Source: Prostheceraeus crozeri (Eukaryota; Platyhelminthes; Polycladida; Euryleptidae). From it: a stretch of DNA of 64,000 nucleotides. Location of the stretch: NCBI GenBank assembly GCA_907163375.1, contig CAJQUW010007745.1, forward strand, positions 62,001-126,000, written 5' to 3'. The notes below the pieces were generated by a model. The model worked only from the letters and a program-made list of their open reading frames with translations, searched no databases and was not told the DNA's origin. The position numbers were made by a program, and so were the translations under genes. This document shows positions 1-11,846 of the stretch, in pieces; within the stretch, counting starts at the first letter, position 1; each line of letters opens with the position of its first letter.

Positions 1-1237
1 CGATTCCCAGCCGGCAAGCCATTTTTCATGGTGGTGCCAAGAGCAAGGCGCATTGAAATATCTTTTCGACCTCGTGAAAGCCGGAGGCATTGAATCATAT
101 TAGGTCACTCTCTTGATGTCAACTTTCTCCGTCAAAGAAAAGTACAGAGACAGCAGTGCATGCAAAGCTTGTAATAGTTGAGGGAATGAACCGTGATAAT
201 GAAAAAATGATTGTCTTTTCATTCGGTGATTTAGTAGAGAAGACAAGCCTTCCTAGCCTCGATCATACCTACGCACCAAAGGTCACATCAGAGACAAAAA
301 TGAAGTACTACTTTGTTTGAGAACATTACCTCTTACCCTCACGTCAATCGTGTGTGATGGCTTCTCTAAAGCGCATATTAAAATCGAAAGTGTACTCATA
401 TTTTTTGAAGAAAGATGGGGATTTGCCTGCCTGGTAGAGACTGGAGAAAAACCGTGTGAAGCACACATTAACAAGCTGGGAGGAGACGAGTCGTATGCAT
501 CCAACTTAAAGCGGCATTTGATAAACTTTCATCGGAAATGATTGATAATTGATGCAGCCATGATCACGAAAAATAGGTTCAGGTAGGCCTATAATGATCT
601 ATGATGAAGGTTGCCAGTTTTTTTTAAAAAACCAGGCTATATATGCTTGCTACCCGGAGTCGGAGTCCCATCAAATTGATAGGACTCCGCATTCCTGATT
701 AACACTTCACCTTATCACCACCCACTTTATTTGTCAATAATTAGAAAAAAATGTTATCTGAAAATTGCGCGCTCTCAAGTATATGTGCTATCTAAATGTT
801 TCATTAGGACAGAGATCTGTAGGATTTTCTATCTATGTCTTAAATTTATTTATATGAGATACGCTGAATATATTGGGAGAAATAAAGATTTGTATGGTGC
901 TTAGACCTAAAATTAATTTTCTTTCGAGTTACAGCAGATTTTCGTAATTATGACAGCCATTTTGAATTTAACTTATTGGCATGAAGCTAATCTTAAATGA
1001 AGGAAAATGGCCGACTTTACATCTGTTCGCAATACATTATTGGGCATTAAAATCATTCATTTTCGAGATATAGCCCATTTTTATAATCATGGCGGCCATT
1101 TTGAAAGATGACGTCATAATTTGGTAAATAGCTCATAGGTGATTTTGGTGACTGACATACTTGGGTAAATCCAATTTATTCCACAACATTTCTGTCTTTT
1201 CAACTTTGGGTCTCAGATTTCCGTGAAAATTTGCATA
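1..1237. other. No gene recognised
   Basis: I see no supported gene here. The open frames at 283-541 lack any recognisable domain and overlap on both strands. Around 940-1110 the motif GCCATTTTGAA recurs in both orientations, which resembles old repeat debris but has no clear boundaries. Confidence 0.5.
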
Positions 1238-2657
1238 TACACTCATTGAAAAAATTTTTGAAACATTTACTTCTTTAACTTCTTTCTTTTTGACTGGAAT
1301 ATATGCATGCATGTATGATACCTTGATAATTTAGTCACAATCTCCACCAAGTCGCTTGCATAGAAAAACAACGCATGTAGTAGATTCAACTTTAATAGCG
1401 CGTGTGCCCCCCTCTCTAGCTCCAATACATTCAGTAATCTGAGATGGCATGGATTCACAAAGTTTCTGAATGAAGGATGTTTCAAGGAGAAGCCACTGCT
1501 CTGTCAGTCTTTCAGAGAGAATCTTCAGGGACACTGGTGGAAGTGAATAGCGGTCTCTCACTCACCGCCCAAGCTCGTCCCATACTTGTTCAATGGATGA
1601 CAAGTCAGCTGAGCGTGCAGGCCAGTCAAGGGTTTGAATGTTCAATCTCTTAACAGTGGCAATGACAGACGAGGAGCGATGTGGTCTTGCGTTGTCGTCT
1701 TGGAAGACGAGATCCTCCAGCCTGACCACGGGCAACAATAGGAAGCACAATTTCATTGAGATACCTCTCTCCAGTCAACGTGTCTTTGATGATGACTGCT
1801 GTCGTTCGTCCGCCATGCCAAATGCCACCCCACAGCATAACACTTCCACCACCACATCTGTCGTGTTCTTTAATACAGCATGTGGCAAAGCGTTCACATG
1901 GAAGACGATGCACTCTGACACGACCGTCATTGAAATCTAGAGTGAATCTCGATTCATCGGTCCACAAGACTTTCTGCCAGTGATGGTCATTCCATGAGCG
2001 ATGGGCATCACACCAAGCAACTCGTCTTCTGCGGTGCTCAAAACTCAATGGAATTAGGACAGCTGGTCGTCGCGATTGAATTCCAGCTTCTTGCAATCTT
2101 TGGTAAGCCGTTCGAACGCTACAGTCTATATTTGAGGCACTCTTCCAGAGTACGACTAGCTTTGGGACTGACACAAATCAATTCCTCTTTGCAGCTAAAA
2201 CTAGACGTGCGTCTGTCCTTCCTGCAGACTTTCTTGGTCGACCAGATCCCTTCTTCTTTTTAACATCTCTTTCTGCTTTCCATCGATACCACCACCTCCA
2301 AACAACGACTCTCGATAATTGCAGCTTTTCGGCAACACTCGCACAACTTCTGCCACAACGAATCATTCCAATAGCCATACCTCTAGTAAACTGATCCTGT
2401 GCCATTTTGTTTTACAAAAGCTGGATTTCAGTTCACGTATATTTTCAATTTGTAAAAGCAATTGTGACAGTTGTACAGTTGTATCGATATCAAAATTTGA
2501 AATTTGAAATTTGACAACCATAGATCTTTCACCATTCTCTAATGTGTTGAATGGTAATACATAGAAAGCGAGATATTGCATCATACCTGAGAAAAAAATG
2601 AAACAAACGTCAATTCAAGCCAATGGTGGTTTGTTTCATTAATTATGTCAATGAGTA
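1238..2657 (-). mobile_element. Tc1/mariner-type DNA transposon, decayed
   Basis: The element carries a Tc1-like transposase on the minus strand. Its ends form an imperfect inverted repeat of about 27 bp: the left end begins TACACTCATTGA and the right end, read on the minus strand, begins TACTCATTGA and continues with matching sequence to GAAAC. Both ends are flanked by TA, the target used by this superfamily. The length of about 1.4 kb is normal for Tc1. The damaged transposase shows that this copy cannot move by itself. The boundaries are my reading of the inverted ends and are less certain than the family assignment. Confidence 0.75.
1331..2405 (-). pseudogene. Tc1-like transposase (DD34E family), broken
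   Basis: The reading starts at ATG 2405 with a helix-turn-helix DNA-binding region (SVAEKLQLSRVVVWRWW) followed by a GRPRK AT-hook-like motif. The catalytic domain follows, with WTDESRF carrying the first Asp, FQDDNARPH the second, and DLSSIEQVWDELGR the third acidic residue, in the order and spacing of Tc1 transposases. Two in-frame TGA codons interrupt it, one near 2178 after the DNA-binding region and one near 1562 after the DELGR motif. One frameshift lies near 1720-1760, just before the second Asp. The tail (1331-1561) resembles the usual C-terminal end. The family would bind its terminal repeats and cut and paste at TA, but this copy is inactive. Confidence 0.9.
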
Positions 2658-2761
2658 TATACTCATTTTTTACGCTGAACACGAAGATCTTGGCGGCGAC
2701 CACACCAAATAAAAGCTTTCCATAGAAATCTAGCACTTTTAAAATGCCATTTTCTTCTACA
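2658..2761. other. Short intergenic stretch
   Basis: Nothing was recognised between the Tc1 right end and the first copy of the CTCGGTCAGAGGACA motif. Confidence 0.4.
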
Positions 2762-3377
2762 TCTCGGTCAGAGGACAATGATCTCGGTCAGATAGATGTC
2801 GAACAGGAAACTCTTCGGTTTCTGCATTTGGGTTGTTGATGAGACTGGGAACTTAGGATGAATGCTTGCATGCGTAAAGCGAAGTGACCAAAATGTAATG
2901 TATTGCATATAATGTCCTTTGACCGTGACCCGCCTTGTCCTCTGACCGAGATCTTCATATTTCAACGTTGTCCTCTGACCGAGATTTTTTAGGGTCTCGG
3001 TCAGAGGACATTCTCGTGGTTTTTGGAGATTTTGAGAGGGTTAATTAATATAAATGAAAAATTTCTTTTGCGTAGACGTTAAGAGCATGGATCCCTCCTA
3101 TGCTGTGAAATTTCATCGATTCCTGACAAAATTTCTGGTTTCAGCATCCATATGCAATTTTTTGGAATATTCAAATTCTCTGGTCGAAAAAACGAATAAA
3201 AATATTTTTAAATCAATACTGCTCACTTGCAACGTCACCAAACTGAATTTTCTTTACGGATTTATAAACTAGCACACCAGAGGATTTGTTTGGTGCAAAA
3301 CGTTTGATGGAAAAATCAATATTCTTCGAGAAAAGGTACCTCGGTCATAGGACAGAAAACGTCTCGGTCAGAAGACA
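2762..3377. repeat. Cluster of inverted TCTCGGTCAGAGGACA motifs
   Basis: A 16-bp motif occurs in both orientations: plus at 2762-2777 and 2995-3010, minus at 2936-2951 and 2969-2984, and degenerate plus copies at 3339-3354 and 3362-3377. A partial copy (ATCTCGGTCAGA) lies at 2781 and a degenerate minus copy near 2913. The pair 2969-2984 / 2995-3010 is a perfect inverted repeat with a 10-nt loop and could form a strong hairpin. The most likely source is terminal or subterminal motifs of small DNA elements. A cluster of protein-binding sites is an alternative. Confidence 0.65.
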
Positions 3378-5343
3378 TTCTTTTCATTGGACAATGGAAA
3401 CCCAGTGAAAATTCAATGATTGATATTAATAACAATATTTAAAATTAGACTGTCTTAAAGAGCTGATCTTCTTCTTTCAGATGATATAAATATTAGTGGG
3501 TGTATTTCAATGTATCTAATCAAAAATCCGTGTTGAAGTGAGAATACTGTAACTTTGGACATGCTTTTTTGGTCTTTTTTCGGCAAAAAACGGCAACTTG
3601 TGAAGAAGGTCTTGGCTTTGTGACTTATTTAAAAACCATGTCATAATAGATGAGATCCTGACGGTTCGATTGAAAAAAAAACTATTGAAATCGGTTCAGA
3701 AATATGGATTTTGCAAATCAAAGACACATTTTCGTCAAATGTTGTGGATTAAATTGGATTTACCGACATGATGTCTGTGACATGCATGCTTAAGGGCTCG
3801 CATGTTTTTCGTTTGATGGCCGCTCCCGACAGGTGTGTTCAGTACAGGCTTAAATTAACATTCAAAGGTTAAGACCACGTATTCAAAAGCCATTGTTTTG
3901 ATTTGTTTTAAAAAATCTCTCCTTACAAAGTAAACTGTTTTGACACATAAACGTCATCGAGAAGTAAATCAGTATTTTCATGTTGAAGCAAAAGCCACCT
4001 CATAAATGTAGAAAACCATTTGAGTAATTTATAGCTGTATTGTATGTTACAGAAGTCAATTATTCGCTCAAATTAGCGACAAAGCCAAAACATCTTTGTT
4101 TTGCGACACATTTACCTGTACGTCAAAAAGCGGAAAAATCAACAATCAAACTTCTATGAAACATGATTTATTGCAAACATTAATCAAACATTCAATCATT
4201 GAATGAAGCCGGTGATCGGAAAGAGGATGACATTTTCGTGTGGCATTCCTTCAGATGTCCATGACTTCGCCGGAATATCATCTTCTGTTTATACGATGAT
4301 CGATTCATGTAGCAGAAACAATTAGTGCATCTGTTTGGTATATCAAAAATAAAATACAAATAGATCAAGGCATCGTTTCAGTGGGACGTTGACACTTGGA
4401 GTCATTTCCGATCCGCCATCGTGTTAAAATTGATGTAATTCAAACTTTATATAGAAATAGCAACGCCAAGGTTTTCATTAAGTGGCCCGATATATTTCGC
4501 CGGCTCTTCTCAAGGTGAACACCGGAGTGAGAGACATGGAAGTTGACAGCAGAATTGCAAGCATGAACGCAGTTAACAGACGGAGTATTTCGTGACATAG
4601 ATAGCCGACACATTCACGTGGCTAATAAAACGTCTTCTACTGAAAGGTAGGGAGTATTTACAAACAGAAAAATTAATAAAGGCAAATAAAAAGCAAAAAA
4701 TAAAAATAAGGGCATGTAATTCAAACTGCCAATTTATTATCATTGAAACTCAACGATGATCTTACATCACTTGAAAAGAATATTATCAAATACAAGCGAT
4801 CACTTGCAATATCATTCGCTGTATGTTGCTGTTTTTCTATCGCATTCATTTGAATTAAATTATGCAGTTGTTCGATTGTTATAAAACTCATCAAATGGAA
4901 ATAGATAGATGTTGAGACAACCCATGTACACTGAAGTATGAAGGCACTAAAGGGGTAGTATATCAACGCAATATTTTCTATCAAATCTAAATGTCCGAGT
5001 CAATCTTGAAATTGGAAGAATTCCGTCAATAATTATCTAACTGACCCACCCTTCAATGGATTCAAGTGATACTGAAAGCTATCCACACCGCGCGCCGTTT
5101 GGATTCTCTCTTCATATCTTCGTATGAATCAACTTAGAAATGTGCCTTGGTTTCAGCCACTTCTTGTGATTTTTGAAAGAGATTTCCCTCACAGTTGTGT
5201 GATCAAGACAGATTTTGTCAAATAATGAATCAAAGTAAAGCTATTCAAATCATTCCAGCCCCTGAGTTTCATTTAAAATTGAGAGGAAAATAATCTTAGA
5301 GGAGCCTCCAGCACTATCAATAATCTCGAAAGCCGTTGACAAG
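3378..5343. other. No gene recognised
   Basis: No coding region is supported; the frame at 4721-4984 is not recognisable. Around 4476-4520 the minus strand resembles a decayed Penelope-type terminal region, discussed among the rejected items. The remainder is AT-rich sequence without visible structure. Confidence 0.5.
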
Positions 5344-5794
5344 TAGTCCAACAGCCAGAATGATAAACACTTTATGAATCCGCGCCGAGTTCTATCCGGT
5401 TCCTCCTCTTGAGAAAACAAGAAAATCCAATGGGAAGCAGATTGAAGATTTCGGTGAAAATGAGATTGCCTGTTCTCCCTGCTGATTAAATGCTGTGTCT
5501 AGAGCCACCATTTTTACCATGGAATGTATTTGATTCATAAACTCATGACCCTCTGTCCGGTTTTGCTAATTTTAGCCACATATAACCACATTCTCGCATG
5601 TAATCTCAAGCATATGAATAACAGATGCACTTGTGCATGACAGCTTCTTAATCATAGAAAATCATATTTCCACTGAAGATTTCAATCTCATTTTCCTTGG
5701 ATTTACATGCGTTTTTTTGTTCCTGTCTGAGAAGAAGAGGAACCGGGTAGAACTCGGCAGACGCGCTGATTTATGCAGACTCTGGTGACCAAAC
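5344..5794. mobile_element. Foldback element copy FB-1 (core without a satellite array)
   Basis: This is a diverged copy of the palindromic core seen at 31314-31888 and 43333-43855. The left arm includes GAGTTCTATCCGGTTCCTCC and AAATCCAATGGG; the right arm is its inverse, with GGATTTACATGCG and AGAGGAACCGGGTAGAACTC. The left end reads TAGTCCAACAGCCAG followed directly by AATGATAAACAC, that is, both ends of one 76-bp satellite unit with the middle missing. The right end (CTCTGGTGACCAAACT) is a decayed match to the unit end. No target duplication is visible. It lies 46 bp downstream of the stop codon of the Delta-like gene, so it may fall in that gene's 3' UTR. Confidence 0.65.
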
Positions 5795-5840
5795 TGATTT
5801 TTCAAAGTTAAATGGGTTGCTCTCATGATTTCACAGAGTT

Positions 5841-7442
5841 CTATAAGAAGGCGAATTGAACGTCATCTTGATCATCGTTACGTGTGGAAGGTGGGTTCTC
5901 TTCGGCTTCTAACTGTTCCAGTCTTGGGAGTGGAACAGTTATGTTCGAATTGGCATCCTCAGTACGCACCGAACTTTGCATGAGTTTATCTTGCGACACT
6001 TGCCAGTCTTTCCTCTTCCTTCGTTTGGTGATCATCACAACTGCAATGATCAGCGCAAATAAACAGCCACCGCTGATGCCCAGCACGACGATGACAGCTG
6101 TATTGAGAACTTGCCGACCTCCATGAAGCAGCTGATCGTCTCCCAAATGAAATTTTTCATCAGTTTTAGTCGATGCAGATAACTTAGTCGTTATATTTAA
6201 CTTGGTAGTACTTTGAATTTCACATTTCTCTCCTCTAAAGCTATTTGCACAGCGGCATTCGATCTCAAAATCCGACTTCTCCATACAAGTGCCACCATTG
6301 AAGCATTTATGATTCTTACAGGAGACATAGCGCTTTTCACACTGTTGACCAGTGTAAGATGATGGACAGTTGCACACAAATTCGGCTTTGCCATTTTTCA
6401 TCCGAGTTGTACATTTTCCTGAATTTCGGCATGGACTTGACCGACACAAGTCCGGTACTCGACATTGAGGTATCTCATAACCAGGTGGACAATCACATTG
6501 CCAAAGATACTCATTTCTAATACCTTGTTTGCATTTCCCACCATTTAAACAGGGATTTGACAAGCATGGGATATATCTATGACATAACGACCCATTGAAA
6601 TGTGTAGAACATTTGCAGGAATATCTTTGGCGACCGTCGGTCCACAAGCATGTGCCTCCGTTCATACAAGGCGAAGAGTTGCAAGGATTTTCGAATTCAC
6701 AGTGGAGGCCTTTATAGCCTGGGGGACACTGGCAGAATTTCCCATTGAGATTAATCTGACATTTGCCTCCGTTCTGGCAAGGATTGGAGACATAACAAGG
6801 TTGCTGAGAGCAGGTTTGTCCATACCACCCATTCTTACACCGCAGTTCCCCAGAGTGAGAACAATACTGGTTCACAGAAGTTGGCCGACATTCTTTATCG
6901 CACTGATTACCATAGAAATGTTTCTCACATGTTACATTGACTTGAATGGAGAGAGCATCAATATCCAGGTTGTCATCGGACATAAGATCTCTATGACTCG
7001 CTTTATTCACCGATGGTGGAAAAGAGTCTTTGAACGTCGCAATTAGCTGATGTCCGAGAGAGTTTCTCATGTCAATATCCTGAACTATAATTTTAATGAA
7101 GAAATATCTCGACAGTTTTCTTTGTTTTAAAATGAAGGTCGGTGCGGATGATGGATCATCTGCAAAGTAGAAATGTGAGGTGTCGCGCATTCGGGTATGC
7201 TTCACCTGAAGCAATCCGCAGTTATATCCATGACTTCCAATACACATTGTCATTTGAGGATCACATGAAGATTGTTTCTCACCAAACAAGTGGTCACATA
7301 AGTCGCCATTCACAAGATTATCTTCGCTGTGACCATATTTCAAAATTTTGATCTCCACAATTGCCCCAGCATTACTGAGAGGGAAAAATCCTGTCAGGAA
7401 TAGCATGAGGACCAGTGAAAGATGAATCAGGTGATTCCGCAT
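5841..7442 (-). CDS. Delta-like Notch ligand (DSL family), single exon
   Basis: This encodes a 533-residue type I membrane protein of the Notch-ligand family. It would present its DSL domain to Notch on neighbouring cells. I start it at ATG 7442, because that Met opens a clear signal peptide (about 1-26, hydrophobic LSLVLMLFLTGFF). The open frame continues 35 codons upstream but has no other ATG. Residues 28-168 fit the N-terminal C2/MNLL region. The DSL domain is about 170-211 (FYGNQCDKEC, RCKNGWYGQTC). Five EGF repeats with six Cys each follow at 216-248, 254-287, 293-327, 333-368 and 375-407. A transmembrane helix at 448-471 is followed by KRRKRK and a 60-residue cytoplasmic tail containing lysines. 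Five EGF repeats and no VWC region favour Delta over Jagged. The whole protein lies in one exon without stops, unusual for this family. No polyadenylation signal was found. Confidence 0.92.
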   Translation of the reverse strand: MRNHLIHLSLVLMLFLTGFFPLSNAGAIVEIKILKYGHSEDNLVNGDLCDHLFGEKQSSCDPQMTMCIGSHGYNCGLLQVKHTRMRDTSHFYFADDPSSAPTFILKQRKLSRYFFIKIIVQDIDMRNSLGHQLIATFKDSFPPSVNKASHRDLMSDDNLDIDALSIQVNVTCEKHFYGNQCDKECRPTSVNQYCSHSGELRCKNGWYGQTCSQQPCYVSNPCQNGGKCQINLNGKFCQCPPGYKGLHCEFENPCNSSPCMNGGTCLWTDGRQRYSCKCSTHFNGSLCHRYIPCLSNPCLNGGKCKQGIRNEYLWQCDCPPGYEIPQCRVPDLCRSSPCRNSGKCTTRMKNGKAEFVCNCPSSYTGQQCEKRYVSCKNHKCFNGGTCMEKSDFEIECRCANSFRGEKCEIQSTTKLNITTKLSASTKTDEKFHLGDDQLLHGGRQVLNTAVIVVLGISGGCLFALIIAVVMITKRRKRKDWQVSQDKLMQSSVRTEDANSNITVPLPRLEQLEAEENPPSTRNDDQDDVQFAFL

Positions 7443-8388
7443 GATGTGATGAAGATGCCAAAGTCGAGGAGAGTTCAGATTCGAATGGTTATCTGCGGCA
7501 GGTTCATAAGGCAGCCGCGAATTTTGGTGATATAACGAAAATTGCAACTAATTATCTGTGTCGCTGTGTGTGTGTGCGCGCTCACCCGGATATATCGATA
7601 AAAGGTTATAAGATGAGATGCAGGCACATTAACACATTGCGGAATTCAGATGATTGGTTCAAAAGTTTCTCATTTTGATATCTATTATCTGCAGCATATT
7701 AATTGGTTGTGTAAACATCAACAACCACAACGAAATCATTCCACAAGGCAAATTCTGTAATGACAAATTGTCACGCTTAAGTAGTTCATCTTTCTTGTTT
7801 AGTTATATTAACAGATCAGGTCACGAGAATTGGTTCTGTAAACAGGATTTTGACCAACAAGACCTGTTAATCGAGAGATAATGATCATCATTTCACATGT
7901 GCAAGATCTGTGAAAACTTGTGTAATTTTCATCCTTGAGATTAGGTTATGACTATGACATTGAGTGATGCGCAGGCAGCTGTTCTTAATGGGAATGGAGT
8001 GGGATTGGGGTGAGAACCGGCAGTGCAAAGATATTGGAAGACGTAAAACTCGAGTAAATTTCAGAAACTAAAGATATCTATGGCAACTCCTGTCTTCAAG
8101 TTAGGGTTGCAAAGAAGGATTTTTTATCTATCATGTTTTAAATTGATTTCATGTGTTTTTTGTTTCTTTGTATAATTCATGATAATTGCGGCAATATTCA
8201 AGGCTAATCAAATTACCATCTTTCATAAAATACTTTGATCATAATATAAAATGATCCTAAAAGACTTCTTTAATTTGGGAAAGGCTTTAGTTACAATGCG
8301 CAATAATGACATTTCAAGTTTGATTATCACTGAAATTGGCATTTAGTAATTTATTTCGGAATGCCTGTAATTTCATTTTCAATTCATT
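7443..8388. other. Upstream region of the Delta-like gene
   Basis: It should contain the 5' UTR and promoter of the minus-strand Delta-like gene. A (TG)n-like tract lies near 7563-7575. I could not fix a TATA box or transcription start. The frame at 7654-7881 starts at TTG and has no recognised domain. Confidence 0.4.
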
Positions 8389-8392
8389 TTAA

Positions 8393-11008
8393 CACTAGAA
8401 CCGCCAAGAATTTTACATACCTTTAACCGCCAAATGCAGTCAAAATGACTGCAACATAAAAGATAATGAATAGAACCCTGTAATTACCTGACATCCTAAA
8501 ATTTCTACCGGTTATTATTGGCTCATCATTTATCATGGTAATTGGACATATTATTGCTATACTTACTTTCATAAACAAAGTGGTTTATATGAGTAAACAT
8601 ATATACTGTGTTATGCACTATATTTTCATTTATGCATTAAAACTAATTATTTAGAATTTGCTGCGAAAAAAATATCACTGTTTATTGGATAGTTGACTTT
8701 TTGCAAGTAAGTTATTTAATTTTGTCTAATAGCATTTATTTTACTTTTGGAATGATAAATTCATTTATTATTATTTATATTTCCTAAAGAATTGAAAATT
8801 ATAATAAAAGGCAGCAAAAAAACAAAGTTCTAATTTGTACTGTAATTGGTTTTTACAGTAACTGCAAAACTGTCATGGTTTCCAAAAATCATTTGGCACA
8901 GTTTATACATGTAACAATGATTGGATTTTGTTTGCAGAACATGGACTCACAGCACCATTTTTTGCATGTACTGCAAACATTCCCACCTTTGTTCTTATGT
9001 TTGCTTATTTGGCACTCCTTTTCGCTTTAGTGCTGTTCTAGCTGGAGATTCTGAAACGGATGCAGGCAAATTGACCTCAAAAGGTTTGAAAATTTGACAC
9101 ATTCTCTCTCCCAAGAAAAGAAGATAATCTCGCCTTGAGATTGATTTTTGGCAAGCAATTTTATATATAATCCATGAATTTAGGGCAACGATGTCCAACA
9201 AATTGTAAAATACGTGCATTGGCCATCTGCGTGAGCCCGCCTTCGTGGAATACATACGTGTCCATGCTATCGAACATGTCAACCGCCATGTTTCGTTTTG
9301 TTGTAAAAATTGACCGTTTCGGAAGATTTTTCGGTCCCGGCCGCCAAAAGTACAAGATTCATGCATCGACGATTAGAAACGCAGACTGATTTTTCTGATT
9401 TTGATTTATACACCGTCAAAGAACATTTCTTGTTAGAGTTCAAGAAGAATCTTGATTCGTAACGCATCATATCCTTTTCCATTTGAGGTAACTTTTCCGG
9501 TAATTCGCGGCGATTCTTCCTGATGGTACCAACCATGGTAATCTTTTGTTCTTCCAATGCAGAGGCAAGACTCAAGGACGTAAAGTAATTGTCACATGTG
9601 ATGTTATATCCCAATTTCTTGTACGGTTTCACCAATTCACAAACGACAGTATTCAGACAAAGTAACATTGCTTGGACGACTTTCCTTTTCCGCTTTCCCA
9701 AATACGGTAAGGCTGTTCAGACATATTTTTGTTTCGGTATCACACAGAACCCAGAACTTTATGCCGAATTTATCCGGTTTGTTCGGCATATATTGGGTAA
9801 ATGGGCATCTGCATTTCGATGGCAAGAGCTGTTCATCAATCGTGAGGAATTCTTTAGGGGTGTACATGTCCTGGCTATTGTCAATCATAACGTTTCCCAA
9901 ATATCACGTATCAAGCAGAACTTGTCGGATAAAACTCTACTTCGCCGAGAAGTTTTCTCATCAAATCTGAGAAATCTATAATCTCACGAAAGCGGTTGCG
10001 AGACATAGTATTCTGTACTATTGGAATACCCCATTTATCACTCCATAATGCTTCAAGATCAAACTTTGAGGCTGACGTCGCACCACGAATATACATAATT
10101 CCAATTACAGCGAGCAGCTCTTCTTTGGAGAAGGACCATTCCGAATCAGGTTTTTGTCGATTGGCTTCAGTTATTGTACATGCATGAATGTGATTCACAA
10201 TATAGTTATCGAATAGAAGATGAAAGGCGGAAAATACATCGTCTGAGGAGATAGATCGTTTGCAGCGATAAGAAAGTCCGGGTTTAGCTGTGAAGATATT
10301 CTTCGAAGAGATCGGTCCTCGTCGCTTCACGATTTGTTTCTTGCCACAAAGTACTTTTATCTTTACCAGATATGGTGGTAATTCGGTTTCTTGTCGGTCT
10401 CCGTTATTGTGCCCAGTCGGTCTGATTATTGATTCGTCGTCAATCTCAACATCTTCATTGTCACTAATGGATGAATTTTCACTCTCGATTATAAATTCGT
10501 CCATGGTCACCTCTTCGTCATCCGATACTTCTCCATTCAATTGCGTTATCATCTGTAAAGCAGTTTGCGCAGATATTCGTCGACGTCGTGCTGCCATCGT
10601 AAGGACTTCTACTGTCCTTTTCTGATAGTCAACTTTCTTCTAAAGTGAGCGTATGATGAGAAACTAAACACTTGATCGATATGGTATATCCATGACTTGA
10701 TCCTGTTCATGTTGATGAATGATGACTCACTGTTTTGTTAGCGTTAAAAATGAGATATCTAAGCTTGAAAGTTGAAGACTAATACTTTACTGATTTGCAG
10801 TCAAAATGACTGCAATTGGCGCTTAAAGATATATTGTCGTGTATTTTCAACCATAGATATATTTACTCATGAATTCTAACTTAATTTCATTCCTTGGATA
10901 TGTGCAATAAATGTCATAGCTTCTGATTATCACAACTAATTCAGTTAAGGCTCTGGCTGTATTCAAAAATTGATTGCAGTCAATTTGACTGCAATGGCGG
11001 TTCTAGTG
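8393..11008 (-). mobile_element. piggyBac DNA transposon, non-functional copy
   Basis: The element is bounded by perfect inverted ends, CACTAGAACCGCCA at the left and TGGCGGTTCTAGTG at the right. TTAA lies on both sides (8389-8392 and 11009-11012), which is the piggyBac target duplication. The 2616-bp length fits an autonomous element. Near both ends the motif GCAGTCAAAATGACTGCAA (or GCAGTCAATTTGACTGCAA) recurs as a subterminal palindrome at about 8434, 10797 and 10976. It contains one transposase region on the minus strand, now broken. Confidence 0.95.
8889..10597 (-). pseudogene. piggyBac transposase, broken by several frameshifts
   Basis: ATG 10597 opens an N-terminal region rich in acidic residues, followed by the DDE_Tnp_1_7 domain. 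Recognisable blocks in order are YMPNKPDKFGIKFWVLCDTE, CDNYFTSLSLASAL, VDMFDSMDTY and SRRWPMHVFYNLLDI, which hold the three catalytic Asp residues of the family. A Cys-rich C-terminal finger (CSTCKKWCCESMFC) ends at the stop at 8889. The pieces lie in different frames: 9911-10597, 9637-9900, 9279-9701 and 8995-9366, then the Cys-rich end, so at least three frameshifts are present. The enzyme would excise and insert the element at TTAA without leaving a footprint. Confidence 0.93.
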
Positions 11009-11012
11009 TTAA

Positions 11013-11846
11013 TAGGTATGAATTGAAAAAGAAATGACAGGACCATTCACCGTGAAAGGAATAGATACCTGCAAAAAAAGCTTATTAATAGAAAATAAAG
11101 TGAAAAGAAATATAGGATGCATTATTACAGATAATATATGTAATAATATAATAATATCTAATATAAATATGCCGGCATGCCGGAAAAGAAAACAAAGGTT
11201 GAAAAAAGACAGCCATAATGGTTGAATATAAATCACAATAAAGACAGTTCTTGATGATCAAGGGTATTCTACTCACTAAAGATCACTGAAAAACACTCAA
11301 CACCATTGGAACCATTGGAATCAAATAGGAGGTATTCATACAAGAAGTCTTCTTGAAGCCTGTTGTTACACGCAATCTTCATGAGTTTAGTAACCTTGCT
11401 ATAGTGATGCTGTTGATAACCAGCCATAGCAGCGCAATTCCACATAAATTGCACGGCAGATTCAATTATCATTGCCTGCAGTATATAGAGCAAGGTGTAC
11501 TTTTTTGAAGCATCAGGCTCATTACTTTCACAATTCTTGCCGGACCGAAGACTTCTAGGCCACTCTGTATACTGAGTCCGTTCATGATGCATCCCACGTC
11601 AGTACCACGTGCATGTTCAGTAAATACTGCATTGCTACAGAACTTTGTTTAGGTGTTGCATTCGGATGCGGATGGCAATAACAGAAACCGCTAGCAAGTT
11701 CAAATTCAACTTAAAACTAAAATTTTTGATCCAATTTTCATTGGCTGTATTTCTTGTTATCAACTATAAGAGTTTCAACAAATCACAGGTAGCGTATCCC
11801 ATCTGCAAATGCTATTGAATGTCTTTTCTCCATTATAAACATTTGA
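11013..11846. other. No gene recognised; one unassigned ORF
   Basis: A 107-codon frame runs on the minus strand from ATG 11592 to 11269. It contains FMWNCAAMAGYQQHHYSKV and could be an exon of an unknown gene, but I recognise no domain and see no decisive splice sites. The rest is AT-rich. Confidence 0.3.

Noticed and set aside
4476-4520. Hammerhead-like sequence on the minus strand (GCCGGC, GAAA, ATATAT, CGGGCC)
   Set aside because: The CUGANGA box is not intact and the two stem I strands do not pair. It is probably a decayed Penelope terminal repeat.
6600-7046. 148-codon plus-strand frame opposite the Delta-like gene
   Set aside because: It is antisense to conserved Cys-rich EGF coding sequence and has no domain of its own.
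7443-7547. Longer N-terminus for the Delta-like protein, from 7547
   Set aside because: The first codon there is TTG. The ATG at 7442 starts a proper signal peptide, which a longer N-terminus would bury.
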